A stretch of 64,000 nt of DNA from Sporosarcina ureilytica. Its GTDB lineage: Bacteria; Bacillota; Bacilli; Bacillales_A; Planococcaceae. The translations under genes were made by a program, and so were the position numbers. Numbering within the stretch: the stretch's first letter is position 1; each line of letters starts with the position of its first letter. The notes under the pieces are model-generated. The model was given only the letters and a program-made list of their open reading frames with translations. It was not told where the DNA came from and ran no database searches. Positions 41,772-50,714 of the stretch are shown here, piece by piece. The stretch is from positions 992,001 through 1,056,000 of the forward strand of contig NZ_CP017560.1 in NCBI RefSeq assembly GCF_001753205.1, given 5' to 3'.

Positions 41772-41845
41772 GCGGGTGTAGTTTAATGGCAAAACCTCAG
41801 CCTTCCAAGCTGATGATGAGGGTTCGATTCCCTTCACCCGCTCCA
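41772..41845 (+). tRNA. tRNA-Gly (UCC)
   Basis: 74 bases, CCA encoded; anticodon loop CTTCCAA. Confidence 0.97.
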
Positions 41846-41850
41846 ATTAG

Positions 41851-41927
<77 letters not shown>

Positions 41928-41928
41928 T

Positions 41929-42003
41929 TCCGCAGTAGCTCAGTGGTAGAGCAATCGGCTGTTAACCGATCGGTCGTAGGTTCGAATCCTACCTGCGGAG
42001 CCA
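41929..42003 (+). tRNA. tRNA-Asn (GUU)
   Basis: 75 bases, CCA encoded; anticodon loop CTGTTAA. Only one base separates it from tRNA-Ile. Confidence 0.97.
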
Positions 42004-42010
42004 TTTATAC

Positions 42011-42101
42011 GGGGAAGTACTCAAGTGGCTCAAGAGGTGCCCCTGCTAAGGGCATAGATCGCGTAAGCGGTGCGAGGGTTCGAATCCCTCCTTCTCCGCC
42101 A
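42011..42101 (+). tRNA. tRNA-Ser (GCU)
   Basis: 91-base class II tRNA, CCA encoded; anticodon loop CTGCTAA between TGCCC and GGGCA. Confidence 0.96.
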
Positions 42102-42108
42102 TAAGTTT

Positions 42109-42180
42109 GGCCCCTTGGTCAAGCGGTTAAGACACCGCCCTTTCACGGCGGTAACACGGGTTCGAATCCCGTAGGGGTCA
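42109..42180 (+). tRNA. tRNA-Glu (UUC)
   Basis: 72 bases without encoded CCA; anticodon loop CTTTCAC. Last of the cluster. Confidence 0.95.
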
Positions 42181-42185
42181 TACAT

Positions 42186-42231
42186 ACTGTTAGTTTCTTA
42201 TTAGATTAATGAGAAACTAACAGTTTTTTTA
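42186..42231 (+). terminator. Terminator of the rrn-tRNA operon
   Basis: ACTGTTAGTTTCT..AGAAACTAACAGT with a 14-base loop, then seven T. Ends the transcript that begins at 34611. Confidence 0.92.
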
Positions 42232-42566
42232 TGTTTTTTTGTCAAATGAGATGGGTGAAAAATATTTATCTGCCATTTTTTATAACCCAAATACACGGTG
42301 CATGACTTTGACAGATTAAGGCATCGTATTTGGATAGCGCTGCTTATAATGCATCACTCTTACTCGCCAAAGAAGTTCTTCGTGACGGCTCTTCCTATGG
42401 AAAATCTCAGTCATCTTGTAAAATCTCTTAGGAGTTGCGATTTATAGCTCCCCCAACAAATTATTATAGAACATTTTAACCCCCTTACGCTTAGGTATAT
42501 AAAATCACTACAATACCAGAGCGTAAGGAGATAATTTATAGTGAAATACTTTAAGCTGCGAAATAG
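42232..42566. other. Intergenic stretch with a possible decayed coding remnant and an inverted repeat
   Basis: On the minus strand, about 42321-42442 reads ATPKRFYKMTEIFHRKSRHE, then ELLWRVRVMHYKQRYPNTMP and a stop, without a start codon; it might be a gene fragment, family unknown. A perfect 9-bp inverted repeat CCTTACGCT/AGCGTAAGG lies at about 42485-42527 with a 25-base loop and no T-run. Confidence 0.3.
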
Positions 42567-43169
42567 TTAGTCCTGGTCGTCTGTATTATCCGTGATACTT
42601 TTTTCAACCATTTGATCCATAAGACGCGGTTCACCTTGCACATCATCGGTGTATGTTGTGTTTTGGGGATCAATAAAATCGGATGGACTATCAGATGTCC
42701 CGAATTCCGCCACTTCCTCAAAACTATTTTCATAATCAATTGCACTTGGATCTTGAGTACTTTCAAAAGGATTTTCCATTTCATTTAAAGCCACGTCTTC
42801 CTCTACAGATTGTTCGACCAGTTCGGCGTGTTCTATACAGAAAGTTGTATAAGGAACGGTTAACAATCGCTCGTAGGGAATGTCTTTTTGACATACTTCA
42901 CACTTACCGTAACTTCCATCAGCCATCGCTTTTAGAGCTATGTCAATTTTACGGATATCAGATTCTGCATGTTCATTTAACACTCTATTTTTCTCTATGT
43001 CGAATAGAGCTGTCCCCATATCGGCAGGATGGTTATCATACATTGAAAGCTCACCTGATGTTTCTTTAATGCTTTCTTTCTGACTCGTCGTTTCTTCAAC
43101 CTTCATTGATTGTTCCTTCATTTCCATTAACTCGGTTTTTAAATGTTGTTTTTGTTTATCGTTTAACAT
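42567..43169 (-). CDS. yteA: YteA-type DksA/TraR zinc-finger protein
   Basis: 200 residues. N-terminal coiled-coil (about 1-85) and a C4-type zinc-finger-like segment GKCEVCQKDIPYERLLTVP with C.IEH after it (about 87-114); one usual cysteine is replaced by the CIEH pair. The tail is acidic and low in complexity. Matches the YteA sporulation-related family. ATG at 43169 after AGGTTGTGATG. DksA-like proteins bind in the RNA polymerase secondary channel; a similar role for YteA is unproven. Between the tRNA cluster and menA on the minus strand. Confidence 0.82.
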   Translation of the reverse strand: MLNDKQKQHLKTELMEMKEQSMKVEETTSQKESIKETSGELSMYDNHPADMGTALFDIEKNRVLNEHAESDIRKIDIALKAMADGSYGKCEVCQKDIPYERLLTVPYTTFCIEHAELVEQSVEEDVALNEMENPFESTQDPSAIDYENSFEEVAEFGTSDSPSDFIDPQNTTYTDDVQGEPRLMDQMVEKSITDNTDDQD

Positions 43170-43269
43170 TACATCACAACCTTTTAGTATTTTTAAGTAG
43201 TATGTCCAATCGCGCTCATTTCACTATATGTGTAGTTTCCTTTATTCGGGATATATTAAACATAATCGT

Positions 43270-43317
43270 AAAAAAAGAAAACCTGTTTAGAGATTGAAGT
43301 TCCTCTAAACAGGTTTT
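43270..43317 (-). terminator. Terminator of menA
   Basis: AAAACCTGTTTAGAG/CTCTAAACAGGTTTT perfect 15-bp stem; on the minus strand it is followed by a T-run (A7 at 43270-43276 in plus sense). Confidence 0.92.
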
Positions 43318-43319
43318 CG

Positions 43320-44240
43320 TTATGAAAATAAATAACCGAATAAAATGCCAATACCGAGTAATAAACCGAATACTGTATTTGTTACGGCTGTTTCTTTCAT
43401 TGCAGGCATAACTTGTAGTGGTTGTGTGTACTTTCTAAATGTTAAAATTGCCTTGATAGGTTTACGAACACTTAGTAAAACGAGTATAGCCCAAAATGTT
43501 AATTGGCCAAACAGGATAAGGCCGATTATCCAGACATAAGAAATTAGGAAAAACAACATTAAAATTGTAATGGCATTGGCACGTCCTACAAGAATGGCCA
43601 GCGTTTTTCTGCCGCTTCTTTTATCGCCTTCCAAATCGCGAATATTATTCGACATCATAATTGCTGCGACTAATAGCATACTTGGTATTGATAACAGGAT
43701 AGCATGTGCTGTCACCGTACCTGTTTGGATATAGAATGCGATTAGGATTAGCAGCATACCCATCACAACACCCGATACGAGCTCGCCAAAAGGTGTGTAC
43801 GCGATTGGGTATGGACCACCAGTATAAAAGTACCCTATAAGCATAGAAACGATACCCACAACAGCAAGTAGCCAAGATGTTTGCATACATATGTATATCC
43901 CGATAAAAATTGAAATGCCGTAAAGTAGAAATGCAAGGTTAAGGACTGTTTTTGGTTTTACACCATTTCGTACGATTGCCCCACCAATTCCAATAGATTC
44001 CTCCGTATCAAGTCCCCGTTTAAAATCGTAGTATTCATTAAACATATTCGTTGCCATTTGAATTAAAATACTTGCGATTAGCATGGCTAAAAATAGCATA
44101 ATATGTAGCGGACCGGTACCGTATGTTAACGCAATCATTGTTCCAAGGAAGACGGGAGCAAAAGCGGCTGTCAATGTATGTGGACGTGTAAGTTGCCACC
44201 AAATGCGCCAACCTTCATCGGCTTTTATAGTTTGTTGCAA
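43320..44240 (-). CDS. menA: 1,4-dihydroxy-2-naphthoate polyprenyltransferase
   Basis: Membrane prenyltransferase (UbiA superfamily) attaching the isoprenoid tail to dihydroxynaphthoate in menaquinone synthesis. 306 residues, about eight to nine helices. First Asp-rich motif NMFNEYYDFKRGLDTEE (about 66-82) and second NNIRDLEGDKRSGRKT (about 196-211). TTG start at 44240 after AAGGAGAG. Divergent from the menFDHBEC operon, so the whole pathway from chorismate to demethylmenaquinone is together here. Confidence 0.95.
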   Translation of the reverse strand: MQQTIKADEGWRIWWQLTRPHTLTAAFAPVFLGTMIALTYGTGPLHIMLFLAMLIASILIQMATNMFNEYYDFKRGLDTEESIGIGGAIVRNGVKPKTVLNLAFLLYGISIFIGIYICMQTSWLLAVVGIVSMLIGYFYTGGPYPIAYTPFGELVSGVVMGMLLILIAFYIQTGTVTAHAILLSIPSMLLVAAIMMSNNIRDLEGDKRSGRKTLAILVGRANAITILMLFFLISYVWIIGLILFGQLTFWAILVLLSVRKPIKAILTFRKYTQPLQVMPAMKETAVTNTVFGLLLGIGILFGYLFS

Positions 44241-44394
44241 AGTAATTCTCTCCTTACTTATATAATGCGTTAAATTTATTATACTTCAAAAAAGTCATTA
44301 TGAACATGCACAGTACTTATTTTAGTTGTTGATATGGTAGAATAGAAAGAGAGTTAGGAAAGAAGGATGAAACAAATCCTTGGAGGGAAAATTT

Positions 44395-45783
44395 ATGGGT
44401 CATAAAATAACGATTCCTTGGCCAGAACAAATAGTAACCGAGGAAACGCATTTACGTTTTTTTACGGAAACAATTGAAGTAGGGCGTATTTCGCCACTAG
44501 CTTTTTTAGAGGCGGGACAAGCGCGTTATTCAGATGAACATTTTTATTGGCAAAACGCAAACCAAACGTTGACGATTGTCGGTTTGGGACATGCACAAGT
44601 GTTAGAAAGTCATTGTGTAGAAGAACATTTTTCAGATATAAAGAAACGATGGGAAGAAATCTGCAGTGGGCTGATTAAGGAAGAGAAGGATAAAGCACCC
44701 GTATTGTTTGGCGGCTTTTCTTTTGATCCTAAAAATACGCGTGAGTCAGAATGGTCAAAGTTTCCAAATGCTTATTTCGTATTGCCATCGTTTCAATTAA
44801 TGACAAAAAACGGTCACACATTTATTTTAATAAATTTAGTTACAACAAATCATCATGCAGCGGAAGAGTTTGAAAAGTTACGAGTTGAACGAGATCAACT
44901 TATACATAAGGCTCAGCTTAATGATTTTATTCCTGCTTCAAAGCCAACAGTTGAATCATTAGACGAAATCGAAAAAGAACGTTATAAGAAAGCAGTTCAA
45001 AATGTTACGTCACAAATTCAAAATGGTGAAGCAGATAAAGTAGTCGTTGCACGTTCTGTTAAATTAAACTTTAAGGAACCTGTATCGGGCGTTACTGCAC
45101 TTCACCATATAGCGAATGAACAACAAGAAAGTTACCATTTTGGATTGCAAAAAGGTGAACAATTATTTTTTGGTGCAACACCTGAAAGATTAATTGAAAT
45201 TGAGAATGGACAAGCTTATTCAGCATGTGTTGCTGGATCGATTAAACGGGGTGAAACAGCCGAGGAAGATCGGATATTGGGTGAAGAATTACTGTCTGAT
45301 CGTAAAAATAGGGATGAACATCAGTATGTAGTTGATATGATTTCAACGGTATTCGATGAGTTCTGTACCAATGTTTCAATACCGAAAGAACCAAAGCTCA
45401 TGAAGATACGAGATATTCAACATCTGTTTACGCCTGTAGAGGCATCAGTAGATAAAGAGAAAAGTATTTTTGAGTTTGTTCAGGCACTTCATCCGACACC
45501 GGCGCTAGGGGGGGTTCCGACTAATAAATCAATGGATATGATTAGAGAGGAAGAACAAATGGACCGGGGCTATTATGCCGCACCAATCGGTTGGACTGAC
45601 ACGGAAGGGAACGGAGAATTCGCGGTTGCCATACGTTCTGCCTTATTGGAAGAAGAACAAGCATACTTGTATGCCGGCGGCGGAATTGTGGCAAATTCGG
45701 AAGTTGAAAAAGAGTATGAGGAAACATGGATAAAATTCAGACCAGTTTTACGTGCGCTTGGGGGACAATTACATGACAAATAA
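44395..45783 (+). CDS. menF: Isochorismate synthase MenF
   Basis: Converts chorismate to isochorismate, first step of menaquinone synthesis; cytoplasmic, Mg2+-dependent. 462 residues. Chorismate-binding domain about 195-455 with VVARSVKLNF, FGATPERLIE, ACVAGSIKRGETAEED, HPTPALGGVPT and the C-terminal YAGGGIVANSEVEKEYEET..K. ATG at 44395 with TGGAGGGA upstream. Its end overlaps menD by 11 bases. An extended -10 TGgTAGAAT at about 44336-44344 may be the promoter of the operon. Confidence 0.95.
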   Translation: MGHKITIPWPEQIVTEETHLRFFTETIEVGRISPLAFLEAGQARYSDEHFYWQNANQTLTIVGLGHAQVLESHCVEEHFSDIKKRWEEICSGLIKEEKDKAPVLFGGFSFDPKNTRESEWSKFPNAYFVLPSFQLMTKNGHTFILINLVTTNHHAAEEFEKLRVERDQLIHKAQLNDFIPASKPTVESLDEIEKERYKKAVQNVTSQIQNGEADKVVVARSVKLNFKEPVSGVTALHHIANEQQESYHFGLQKGEQLFFGATPERLIEIENGQAYSACVAGSIKRGETAEEDRILGEELLSDRKNRDEHQYVVDMISTVFDEFCTNVSIPKEPKLMKIRDIQHLFTPVEASVDKEKSIFEFVQALHPTPALGGVPTNKSMDMIREEEQMDRGYYAAPIGWTDTEGNGEFAVAIRSALLEEEQAYLYAGGGIVANSEVEKEYEETWIKFRPVLRALGGQLHDK

Positions 45784-47485
45784 AAGCGTTTTAACGAATT
45801 ATGTAGGTCGCATAACAAGTGCTTTAAAAAATGCGGGTGTCCAATCGGTCGTTATCAGTCCTGGCTCTCGTTCAACGCCACTTGCGTATGCTTTTGCATT
45901 AACAAAATCATTTGATGTCTATACACAAATTGATGAGCGTTCAGCAGGTTTTTTTGCACTTGGGTTAGCGAAAGCCTCAAGAAAGCCTGTCGTGCTTCTA
46001 TGTACGTCTGGAACGGCCGCATCTAATTATTTTCCTGCGATTACAGAGGCACATTATTCACGGATTCCACTGATTGCGATTACGGCAGATCGTCCGCATG
46101 AACTAAGGGAAGTAGGGGCACCGCAAGCAATTGATCAAATACGACTTTACGGTGAACATGTGAAACTAAGTGTCGATTTTCCATTAGCTGAAAACAATGC
46201 GGACATCGATGATTTTATTGAACGAAATGTACAGCGTACTGTATCTGTTGCGTTAACTGAACCGATGGGACCGATTCATTTAAATATACCGTTTAGGGAA
46301 CCGCTTCTTATCGACATGGATATGGAACTGCCAACATTGTCTTTCAAAAAACAATTTATGGCGACACCTTCATTAGATGCAGCTACTACACGTCAAATTG
46401 AAACGATTTTGGAAACGTCTGAACAGGGGCTCATCATTGTTGGGGAGTTAGCGTCTCAATTGGATAAAGTGTCATTTTGGGCTTTTGCAAAGGCGTTAAA
46501 TTGGCCCGTATTATGTGACCCATTGTCTAATCTGCGGACCGAAATTCCAGAAGACTGTATCGATTTATGTATTGATCAATATGATGCGCTATTAAAAAGT
46601 GAAGAATTTGGTAAATCCGTACTTCCTAAGACAGTCATACGATTCGGAGCACAACCGGTTTCTAAGCCACTATCAATTTATTTGAAAAAGCATCGTCCAT
46701 CTAATTATCTGGTCGTTGATGAAAACCCGCAGTTCCGAGACTCTTTGGGTGTCGTGACCCATCATATTCAATCGCCTGTGGAAGCTGTACTCCAAGTGCG
46801 AGTAGAAAAAGAACGATACGCTTATACAAATCGGTGGATTGAAGCAAACGAGTTATTATCGTCCATGCTAGATGAATATACGCCTACTGCTAATGACGAA
46901 GGGACATATGCTCAGGTATTATTTGAACATTTACCGGATGGTGATGATTTAATCAGTGGAAGCAGTATGCCAATTCGTGACGTAGATACATTTTTTAGAA
47001 AGACTAAAAGGGACATTCAGATCTTTGCTAATCGTGGTACAAATGGAATTGATGGTGTTGTTTCGACTGCGCTCGGCATTCAGGCAGACCGTAAACGCCC
47101 AACTTGGTTATTAATTGGAGACTTATCTTTCTTGCATGACGTGAACGGATTAATAGCCACCAGATTCCATGAATCGGATTTAACGATTGTCATAATGAAT
47201 AATGACGGTGGGGGAATATTTTCATTTCTACCGCAGGCCACAGTCCCATCTCATTTCGAAGACCTGTTTGGGACACCGACTGGATTAACATTTGAGCATA
47301 TTGCTGCTATGTACGGAGCGCAGTATGCGTCGATTACAACAGTTGAGTCGTTTAATGAGGAATTGGCGAGAAAGAAAGAAAGACCGCTGCGAATCATTGA
47401 AGTATTTACAAATCGCCAAGAAAATGTCGATGCGCATCGTCAGTTGTGGAATAAAATGGTGAAAAGGTTGGAAAACGGTGATTGA
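45773..47485 (+). CDS. menD: SEPHCHC synthase MenD
   Basis: Thiamine-diphosphate enzyme joining isochorismate and 2-oxoglutarate (2-succinyl-5-enolpyruvyl-6-hydroxy-3-cyclohexene-1-carboxylate synthase). 570 residues. Pyr domain with SPGSRSTPLAYAF and IDERSAGFFALGLAK (catalytic Glu region), LCTSGTAASNYFPA; PP domain with GSSMPIRDVD, ANRGTNGIDGVVSTALGI and the ThDP motif GDLSFLHDVNGL..NNDGGGIF. The ATG at 45773 follows GGGGGAC and lies in the end of menF. Overlaps menH by eight bases. Confidence 0.96.
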   Translation: MTNKSVLTNYVGRITSALKNAGVQSVVISPGSRSTPLAYAFALTKSFDVYTQIDERSAGFFALGLAKASRKPVVLLCTSGTAASNYFPAITEAHYSRIPLIAITADRPHELREVGAPQAIDQIRLYGEHVKLSVDFPLAENNADIDDFIERNVQRTVSVALTEPMGPIHLNIPFREPLLIDMDMELPTLSFKKQFMATPSLDAATTRQIETILETSEQGLIIVGELASQLDKVSFWAFAKALNWPVLCDPLSNLRTEIPEDCIDLCIDQYDALLKSEEFGKSVLPKTVIRFGAQPVSKPLSIYLKKHRPSNYLVVDENPQFRDSLGVVTHHIQSPVEAVLQVRVEKERYAYTNRWIEANELLSSMLDEYTPTANDEGTYAQVLFEHLPDGDDLISGSSMPIRDVDTFFRKTKRDIQIFANRGTNGIDGVVSTALGIQADRKRPTWLLIGDLSFLHDVNGLIATRFHESDLTIVIMNNDGGGIFSFLPQATVPSHFEDLFGTPTGLTFEHIAAMYGAQYASITTVESFNEELARKKERPLRIIEVFTNRQENVDAHRQLWNKMVKRLENGD

Positions 47486-48308
47486 ACAAAATGTAATGAT
47501 TCGTGGACAGCAAATTCATGTAAAAATGACAGGTGATGCATCTTTACCAATTATTGTCTTTTTACACGGTTTTACAGGTTCATCCTCGACATGGATAGAA
47601 GTGATGGATAGGTTAAAAGGTCGCTTTAAGATGGTAGCTGTTGACTTGACTGGACATGGTAAAACCGCTGCGCCTTCGGAACCTAGTCGATATACGATGG
47701 AAGAACAAGTGAAAGATTTAGAGGAATTATTTTCAACATTGAATTTGAAGACTTTTTCACTTGTCGGCTATTCGATGGGCGGACGAATTGCGCTTGCTTA
47801 TACGGAAACATATCCAGAACATGTACAAACATTAATATTAGAAAGCGCATCGCCTGGATTAAAAACGGAGCAAGAACGCCAAGCGCGAAGAGAGGCGGAT
47901 TTACGACTTGCTCATCGAATAACAGAACAAGGAATTCAGCAGTTCGTATCGTTTTGGGAGAATATCCCTTTATTTGAATCACAAAAACAAATGTCGACAG
48001 AACGACAACAAAAAGTGGGAACTGAACGACTTGCCCAAAGAGAAGTGGGGCTATCAAATAGTTTAATTGGCATCGGCACAGGAAGCCAGCCTTCTTTATG
48101 GGATTCGATTCGAACGATACGTGTCCCTGTCTTATTTGTTACAGGCGAAATCGACAAGAAATTTGTTAATATTGCCCGGGAAATGAATGCGCTCATTCCA
48201 AAAGCGATTCATAAGACGGTGAAAAATGCGGGACATGCAATTCATGTGGAAAAACCTACTTTATTTGCTACAATGGTAGGGGAACATGTAAAAAAACAGA
48301 AGATTTAG
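47478..48308 (+). CDS. menH: SHCHC synthase MenH (alpha/beta hydrolase)
   Basis: Removes pyruvate from SEPHCHC to give SHCHC. 276 residues, alpha/beta-hydrolase fold: oxyanion HGFTGSSSTWIEV (about 30-42), nucleophile GYSMGGRIAL (Ser about 99), Asp in VTGEIDKKF, His in KNAGHAIHVEKP (about 254). The GTG at 47478 overlaps menD; an ATG six codons later is another choice. Equivalent of B. subtilis ytxM in the same operon place. Confidence 0.92.
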   Translation: MIEQNVMIRGQQIHVKMTGDASLPIIVFLHGFTGSSSTWIEVMDRLKGRFKMVAVDLTGHGKTAAPSEPSRYTMEEQVKDLEELFSTLNLKTFSLVGYSMGGRIALAYTETYPEHVQTLILESASPGLKTEQERQARREADLRLAHRITEQGIQQFVSFWENIPLFESQKQMSTERQQKVGTERLAQREVGLSNSLIGIGTGSQPSLWDSIRTIRVPVLFVTGEIDKKFVNIAREMNALIPKAIHKTVKNAGHAIHVEKPTLFATMVGEHVKKQKI

Positions 48309-48320
48309 GGAGGAATTAAT

Positions 48321-49139
48321 TTGACGCGTCAATGGGAAACAATTCGTACATATGAAGATATTAAGTATGAAAAATACAATGGTATTGCAAAAGTTACGAT
48401 TAACCGTCCAGAAGTTCGAAATGCATTTCGTCCAAAAACAGTGATGGAATTGATTGATGCTTTTTCACGTGCACGTGATGATGACAGCATCGGCGTTATC
48501 GTTCTAACAGGTGAAGGGGAAAAGGCGTTTTGTTCGGGTGGTGACCAATCAGTTCGTGGTCATGGTGGCTACGTCGGAGAAGATGAAATTCCACGTCTGA
48601 ACGTACTAGACCTACAACGATTAATCCGTGTAATTCCAAAACCAGTTGTAGCGATGGTCGCAGGTTATGCAATTGGCGGCGGACACGTGCTTCACGTTGT
48701 TTGTGATTTAACGATTGCTGCGGATAATGCGATTTTCGGTCAAACTGGACCAAAAGTTGGTTCATTTGACGCTGGTTACGGCTCAGGATATTTAGCACGT
48801 ATTATTGGACATAAAAAAGCGCGTGAGATTTGGTACTTATGCCGTCAATACAATGCTGAGGAAGCACTTGACATGGGCTTAGTTAACACGGTCGTTCCTT
48901 ACGAGCAGCTAGAAGATGAAACGGTTCAATGGTGTGAAGAAATGCTTGAGAAGAGCCCAACAGCCCTTCGTTTTGTTAAAGCAGCAATGAATGCTGACAC
49001 AGACGGGCTAGCTGGTTTACAGCAAATGGCTGGAGATGCAACATTACTTTATTACACAACAGATGAAGCGAAAGAAGGACGAGATGCGTTTAAAGAAAAA
49101 CGTAAACCGGACTTTGGACAATTCCCACGCTTCCCTTAA
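48321..49139 (+). CDS. menB: 1,4-dihydroxy-2-naphthoyl-CoA synthase MenB
   Basis: Crotonase-fold enzyme closing the second ring from o-succinylbenzoyl-CoA. 272 residues. Motifs: [28 protein letters not shown] (about 71-81; oxyanion hole), [16 protein letters not shown], and [18 protein letters not shown] with catalytic Asp and Tyr region. TTG start at 48321 with GGGAGGAA upstream. Placed after menH; a terminator follows at 49148, so menE-menC may be less expressed or have read-through. Confidence 0.96.
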   Translation: MTRQWETIRTYEDIKYEKYNGIAKVTINRPEVRNAFRPKTVMELIDAFSRARDDDSIGVIVLTGEGEKAFCSGGDQSVRGHGGYVGEDEIPRLNVLDLQRLIRVIPKPVVAMVAGYAIGGGHVLHVVCDLTIAADNAIFGQTGPKVGSFDAGYGSGYLARIIGHKKAREIWYLCRQYNAEEALDMGLVNTVVPYEQLEDETVQWCEEMLEKSPTALRFVKAAMNADTDGLAGLQQMAGDATLLYYTTDEAKEGRDAFKEKRKPDFGQFPRFP

Positions 49140-49147
49140 TTTATGAT

Positions 49148-49182
49148 CATAAAAGCTGCCTGCTTGTCGGGCGGCTTTTTCT
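49148..49182 (+). terminator. Terminator after menB
   Basis: AAGCTGCC/GGCGGCTT stem (one G-U) with nine-base loop, then TTTTTC. It is inside the men operon, between menB and menE. Confidence 0.78.
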
Positions 49183-49268
49183 AACTTAAGGTAGCATTGC
49201 GAGTCTTACATAGCTTACTAAAATTAAATTTGTCGTCAACGATACTTTCAATGAAAGGTGATTTGACT

Positions 49269-50714
49269 ATGATACCTAATTGGCTTATGCAGCGGGTTTA
49301 TTTAACGCCAAATAAAATTGCGCTCTCTTATGAGAAAGAGTCGTGGACATTCAAACAATTACATCAAGTTTCCATGCGCTACGCACGACAACTCAAAACG
49401 AATCAACTACAATCCGGTGATCGAATTGCTTTGCTCGGTGCATCGAATGTTGAGATGGTCTTTATGATTCACGCTTGTCTACTCGCGGGAATTGAAATTG
49501 TCATGTTAAATAACCGATTGACAGACCTAGAAATCGATTGGCAAATAGAAGATGCTGAAGTAAAAGCAGTGCTATTTGCAGATGAGTTTGAAGCGAAAAT
49601 CAAAAGTAATAAAATGGATAAAATTTCATTTTCAACAGTTACTCAAAGTAGAGAAAGTCCATTTGGAATAGAGGAAAACTGGTCGCCCGATCAAACGGTT
49701 ACGATTATGTATACGTCTGGTACAACAGGATTTCCAAAAGGCGTCCGCCAAACGGTAAATAACCATACATCAAGTGCGCTTTCATCCGTCTTAAATCTTG
49801 GACTTGAAGAGAATGATGTCTGGCTATGTACAATGCCATTATTTCACATTAGCGGTTTTTCGATATTAGTTCGATCAGTTTTATATGGGATGGAAGTTCG
49901 GTTATACGAAAAATTTGACGCAAAAAAAGTTGCGAGAGAGATTTATGAAGGAACAATCACGCGAATGTCGGTCGTTTCGGTCATGTTAAACCAAATTCTC
50001 CTAGAACTAGAGCGACAAGAAAAAACGGCGCATGCTTCATTTAAAACAATGCTTGCTGGTGGCGGTTCGATTCCGATTGATTATTTAAAGCGCGCGAATG
50101 CATGCCGTATCCCAATCCTTCAAACGTATGGGATGACAGAAACGAGTTCTCAAACTGCAACACTTTCCGCAAATGATGCTTTACGTAAAATTGGGTCAGC
50201 AGGAAAACCTCTTTTCTTCAATCAAATTAAAATAAAAGGTGCTACGAGAGCAAAGGAGCACGGTGAAGTATTCATTCGGGGTCCTCATGTAACACCAGGC
50301 TATATTGGAAGGTTTCAAGAAAATAGTCCGCTTATAGACGGGTGGCTTCCGACCGGTGATATCGGTTATTTAGATGAAGAAGGATATTTATATATCGTTG
50401 ATAGACGATCTGATCTAATCATTTCAGGCGGGGAAAATATTTACCCAGCTGAAATCGAAAACGTACTCGCCGCTCATCCAAAAGTGCACGAAGTCGGTGT
50501 TTGTGGAAAAGAACATCCAAAATGGGGGCAAACTCCAGTTGCTTTTGTTGTCGTTTCTGAAAAAGTCGAGGCGGAGGAACTCATGAAATATTGCGAAGGA
50601 CAACTTGCAAAATATAAAGTGCCATCCGATATTATTTTTATAGAATCATTACCTCGTAATGCATCAAATAAACTGTTGAGACGGGAGTTAAAACAATGGT
50701 TGTCTCAACAATAA
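49269..50714 (+). CDS. menE: o-Succinylbenzoate-CoA ligase MenE
   Basis: Adenylate-forming enzyme activating o-succinylbenzoate with ATP and CoA. 481 residues. MYTSGTTGFPKGVRQT (about 148-163, phosphate loop), LQTYGMTETSSQTATL (about 286-301, A5-like), GWLPTGDIGYLDEEGYLYIV DRRSDLIISGGENIYPAEIE region (A7-A8), and final KYKVPSDIIFIESLPRN..K (A10 Lys). ATG at 49269 with AAAGGTGA upstream; the ORF extends 24 codons further without ribosome site. Overlaps menC by 19 bases. Confidence 0.95.
   Translation: MIPNWLMQRVYLTPNKIALSYEKESWTFKQLHQVSMRYARQLKTNQLQSGDRIALLGASNVEMVFMIHACLLAGIEIVMLNNRLTDLEIDWQIEDAEVKAVLFADEFEAKIKSNKMDKISFSTVTQSRESPFGIEENWSPDQTVTIMYTSGTTGFPKGVRQTVNNHTSSALSSVLNLGLEENDVWLCTMPLFHISGFSILVRSVLYGMEVRLYEKFDAKKVAREIYEGTITRMSVVSVMLNQILLELERQEKTAHASFKTMLAGGGSIPIDYLKRANACRIPILQTYGMTETSSQTATLSANDALRKIGSAGKPLFFNQIKIKGATRAKEHGEVFIRGPHVTPGYIGRFQENSPLIDGWLPTGDIGYLDEEGYLYIVDRRSDLIISGGENIYPAEIENVLAAHPKVHEVGVCGKEHPKWGQTPVAFVVVSEKVEAEELMKYCEGQLAKYKVPSDIIFIESLPRNASNKLLRRELKQWLSQQ

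Noticed and set aside
43106..43297. 63-codon plus-strand frame opposite yteA start
   Set aside because: Shadow of the yteA start region and menA terminator; no ribosome site.
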